DNA of 6,027 nucleotides from Clostridia bacterium (GTDB taxonomy: Bacteria; Bacillota; Clostridia; Christensenellales; Borkfalkiaceae), in NCBI GenBank assembly GCA_017628935.1, contig JAGBYC010000196.1:1-6027 (forward strand), read 5' to 3'. This document shows positions 5,218 through 6,027 of this stretch, piece after piece; position 1 is the first letter of the stretch; each line of letters opens with the position of its first letter. The notes under the pieces were generated by a model, which did no database searches, was not told the DNA's origin, and saw only the letters and a list, made by a program, of their open reading frames with translations. A program made the translations under genes and the position numbers.

Positions 5218-5760
5218 TTATTTTACTATGCGTTCGTAAATATTCCAATCATAGATTTCGTAACTTCGTCTAAATCCAAACAGCCTTTCAAAAAATGTCC
5301 TCTTTTTTCGAATTCGTTTCATAGCTTTTTGAAAACCCATTTCCCCAAACATATCATCATCGGTATCATTGCGGTCAAATTGTGCATCGGCAATCCAACG
5401 CTTCGTTTTTGGGTTAGTAACATTTATAATGGTACAGTTGCCTTTCATTATTCGTTGAATTTCTTCTATCAAATATGAACAATCTTCATCCGCATCACCG
5501 GAAAAAAATTCAAAACAAAAATCTCCAAACCATAAGTCCCAAAACACATACTCGCCGTTCCTCTCTTCAAATTCTAATTCTATGTGTCTTTTCCCATTAT
5601 TGCTTTGAATTATCAAAGCATAAAATTTGTGTTCTTTTGCTTTTTTAGTGTAAGGAAATTGTGATATATGATTGAGAAAATCCACTTCATTTGCAAACTC
5701 CATTTCGGTAAATTGCATGAAATTTGATTTTAATAATTCCTTAGCTTGAGATAAAGTCAT
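5218..5760 (-). CDS. Hypothetical protein, 180 residues, probably acquired
   Basis: I do not recognise this protein. It has no signal peptide or membrane segment and should be a soluble cytoplasmic alpha/beta protein. An N-terminal helical part (1-33) is followed by alternating strands. An aromatic-rich stretch, YVFWDLWFGDFCFEFF (71-86), is followed by acidic GDADED (88-93), a second acidic stretch at 126-140 with DTDDD (132-136), then a basic segment KAMKRIRKKR (145-154) and an aromatic tail. Start 5760 is backed by AGAGG (5769-5773) at 8 nt spacing. Codon use differs sharply from the neighbours: its 12 Arg codons include three AGG, two AGA and four CGA, against only CGC/CGT in galE, and Asn favours AAT over AAC. 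Standing alone between stacked hairpins and a palindromic repeat, it looks imported. Small orphan proteins of this build include toxin-immunity proteins, but nothing here proves that. Confidence 0.72.
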   Translation of the reverse strand: MTLSQAKELLKSNFMQFTEMEFANEVDFLNHISQFPYTKKAKEHKFYALIIQSNNGKRHIELEFEERNGEYVFWDLWFGDFCFEFFSGDADEDCSYLIEEIQRIMKGNCTIINVTNPKTKRWIADAQFDRNDTDDDMFGEMGFQKAMKRIRKKRTFFERLFGFRRSYEIYDWNIYERIVK

Positions 5761-5771
5761 ATCATATACCT

Positions 5772-5792
5772 CTGTTCAACAAATTCAGGTTT
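5772..5792 (+). repeat. Imperfect direct repeat, left copy
   Basis: This 21-bp stretch matches 5931-5951 at 18 of 21 positions, with the longest shared block ACAAATTCA. It directly precedes the GC-rich palindromic element and its left end touches the ribosome binding site of the orphan gene. Confidence 0.6.
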
Positions 5793-5801
5793 ATCTAACT
5801 G

Positions 5802-5815
5802 GGGCGGGAGCGCCC
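5802..5815. repeat. Small GC hairpin beside the nested palindrome
   Basis: GGGCG (5802-5806) pairs with CGCCC (5811-5815) around GGAG. It borders the left half-unit of the nested palindrome, sharing its last two bases. Confidence 0.5.
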
Positions 5816-5918
5816 AAGGCTCCCCTTGTCAGGGGAGCTGTCAGCGAAGCTGACTGAGGGGTAGTATGCTCTCCCTCCGCCCCTTCGGGGCACCTCCCTC
5901 ATCAGAGGGAGGCTTTGG
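5814..5918. repeat. Nested palindromic repeat element: two inverted 48-nt half-units
   Basis: Half-unit A (5814-5861) and half-unit B (5871-5918) are head-to-head around a 9-nt centre, TAGTATGCT. Each has a large hairpin (A: GCTCCCCT 5819-5826 with AGGGGAGC 5831-5838; B: CCTCCCTC 5893-5900 with GAGGGAGG 5905-5912) and a small hairpin (A: GTCAGC-GAA-GCTGAC 5840-5854; B: GCCCC-TTC-GGGGC 5879-5891). The outer ends are CCAAGGC and GCTTTGG, an imperfect terminal inverted repeat. The element is far richer in GC than its surroundings. It resembles REP/BIME-like or MITE-like intergenic repeats; I recall similar sequence from gut Firmicutes, unverified. No transposase is present. Confidence 0.75.
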
Positions 5919-5930
5919 TGCAGTGCGCAT

Positions 5931-5951
5931 CTGTTAGACAAATTCAAGTTT
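5931..5951 (+). repeat. Imperfect direct repeat, right copy
   Basis: Matches 5772-5792 at 18 of 21 positions, in the same orientation and 159 bp away, so that the pair brackets the palindromic element. Confidence 0.6.
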
Positions 5952-6027
5952 GCTTGCCTGTTTTACGGACATCTGCCATTTACCCAAGCGGTGCGTCTGT
6001 CATCATTTTTTACATTTCAAACGGAAC
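5952..6027. other. Intergenic sequence with no recognised feature
   Basis: Two plus-strand frames are open to the window edge but show no start with a ribosome binding site and no family I recognise. The minus strand has stops in all three frames. It may be the continuation of the repeat family to its left. Confidence 0.4.

Noticed and set aside
5802..5912. Possible CRISPR array or tRNA cluster in the hairpin-rich region
   Set aside because: The hairpins differ in sequence, there are no equal spacers with identical repeats, and no cloverleaf or CCA end is present.
5802..5912. Hairpins as rho-independent terminators
   Set aside because: The GC-rich stems here are not followed by T-tracts on either strand, unlike the three hairpins at 5044-5161.
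5795..5950. Minus-strand frame of about 50 residues open through the whole palindromic element
   Set aside because: It lacks a credible start, and its sequence simply mirrors the repeat. I recall similar peptides being predicted from such repeats in gut Firmicutes, unverified, and regard them as spurious.
5952..6027. Plus-strand frames open to the window edge, possibly a truncated gene
   Set aside because: Two different frames are open together, neither has a start signal, and the stretch is too short to judge.

Overview
The window looks like chromosomal DNA from a low-GC Clostridia-like member of the Bacillota (Firmicutes). The evidence is an RNA of the large Bacillus/Clostridium SRP type, a yggS-sepF (ylmE-ylmF) gene pair typical of Gram-positive division clusters, AGGAG/AAGGTGG ribosome binding sites, A+T-rich sigma-A type promoters and TGA used as a stop codon. 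The species cannot be named from this sequence alone.

Layout. Positions 1-195 hold the 3' part of the SRP RNA gene and its terminator. Positions 208-1112 hold a two-gene operon, a YggS-family PLP-binding protein overlapping a very short SepF-like protein, closed by a terminator at 1114-1138 that probably also serves the converging gene. On the minus strand, murG (3155 to 2115) is followed by a WYL-domain regulator gene (2063 to 1137). The regulator's promoter is a perfect TTGACA-N17-TATAAT whose -35 box lies on the murG stop codon and inside a 15-bp dyad, a likely autoregulatory operator. galE (3273-4289) diverges from murG, and the two candidate promoters overlap in about 30 bp. galE converges on a PAP2-family membrane phosphatase gene (4964 to 4326) across a shared palindromic terminator. 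galE and the PAP2 gene appear to have the same promoter design, TTGCTT-N17-TAAAAT with a TG extended -10.

From about 5040 onward the character changes. Three hairpins in a row (5044-5161) are followed by an unrecognised 180-residue minus-strand gene (5760 to 5218) whose codon use is unlike its neighbours. Upstream of that gene is a GC-rich nested palindrome made of two inverted 48-nt half-units (5814-5861 and 5871-5918) flanked by 21-bp imperfect direct repeats. I read 5040-6027 as an accessory patch beside core genes.

Functionally the core genes centre on the cell envelope and division: lipid II synthesis (MurG), sugar-nucleotide supply for surface glycans (GalE), lipid phosphate or undecaprenyl phosphate turnover (PAP2), Z-ring/membrane assembly (SepF-like) and membrane protein targeting (SRP RNA). 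YggS handles PLP balance. I found no CRISPR array, transposase, tRNA or clear new multi-gene system. The points most worth a second look are the palindromic element with its orphan gene, the operator-like dyad at the regulator promoter, the very short SepF-like protein, and the apparent complete absence of GATC from the window.
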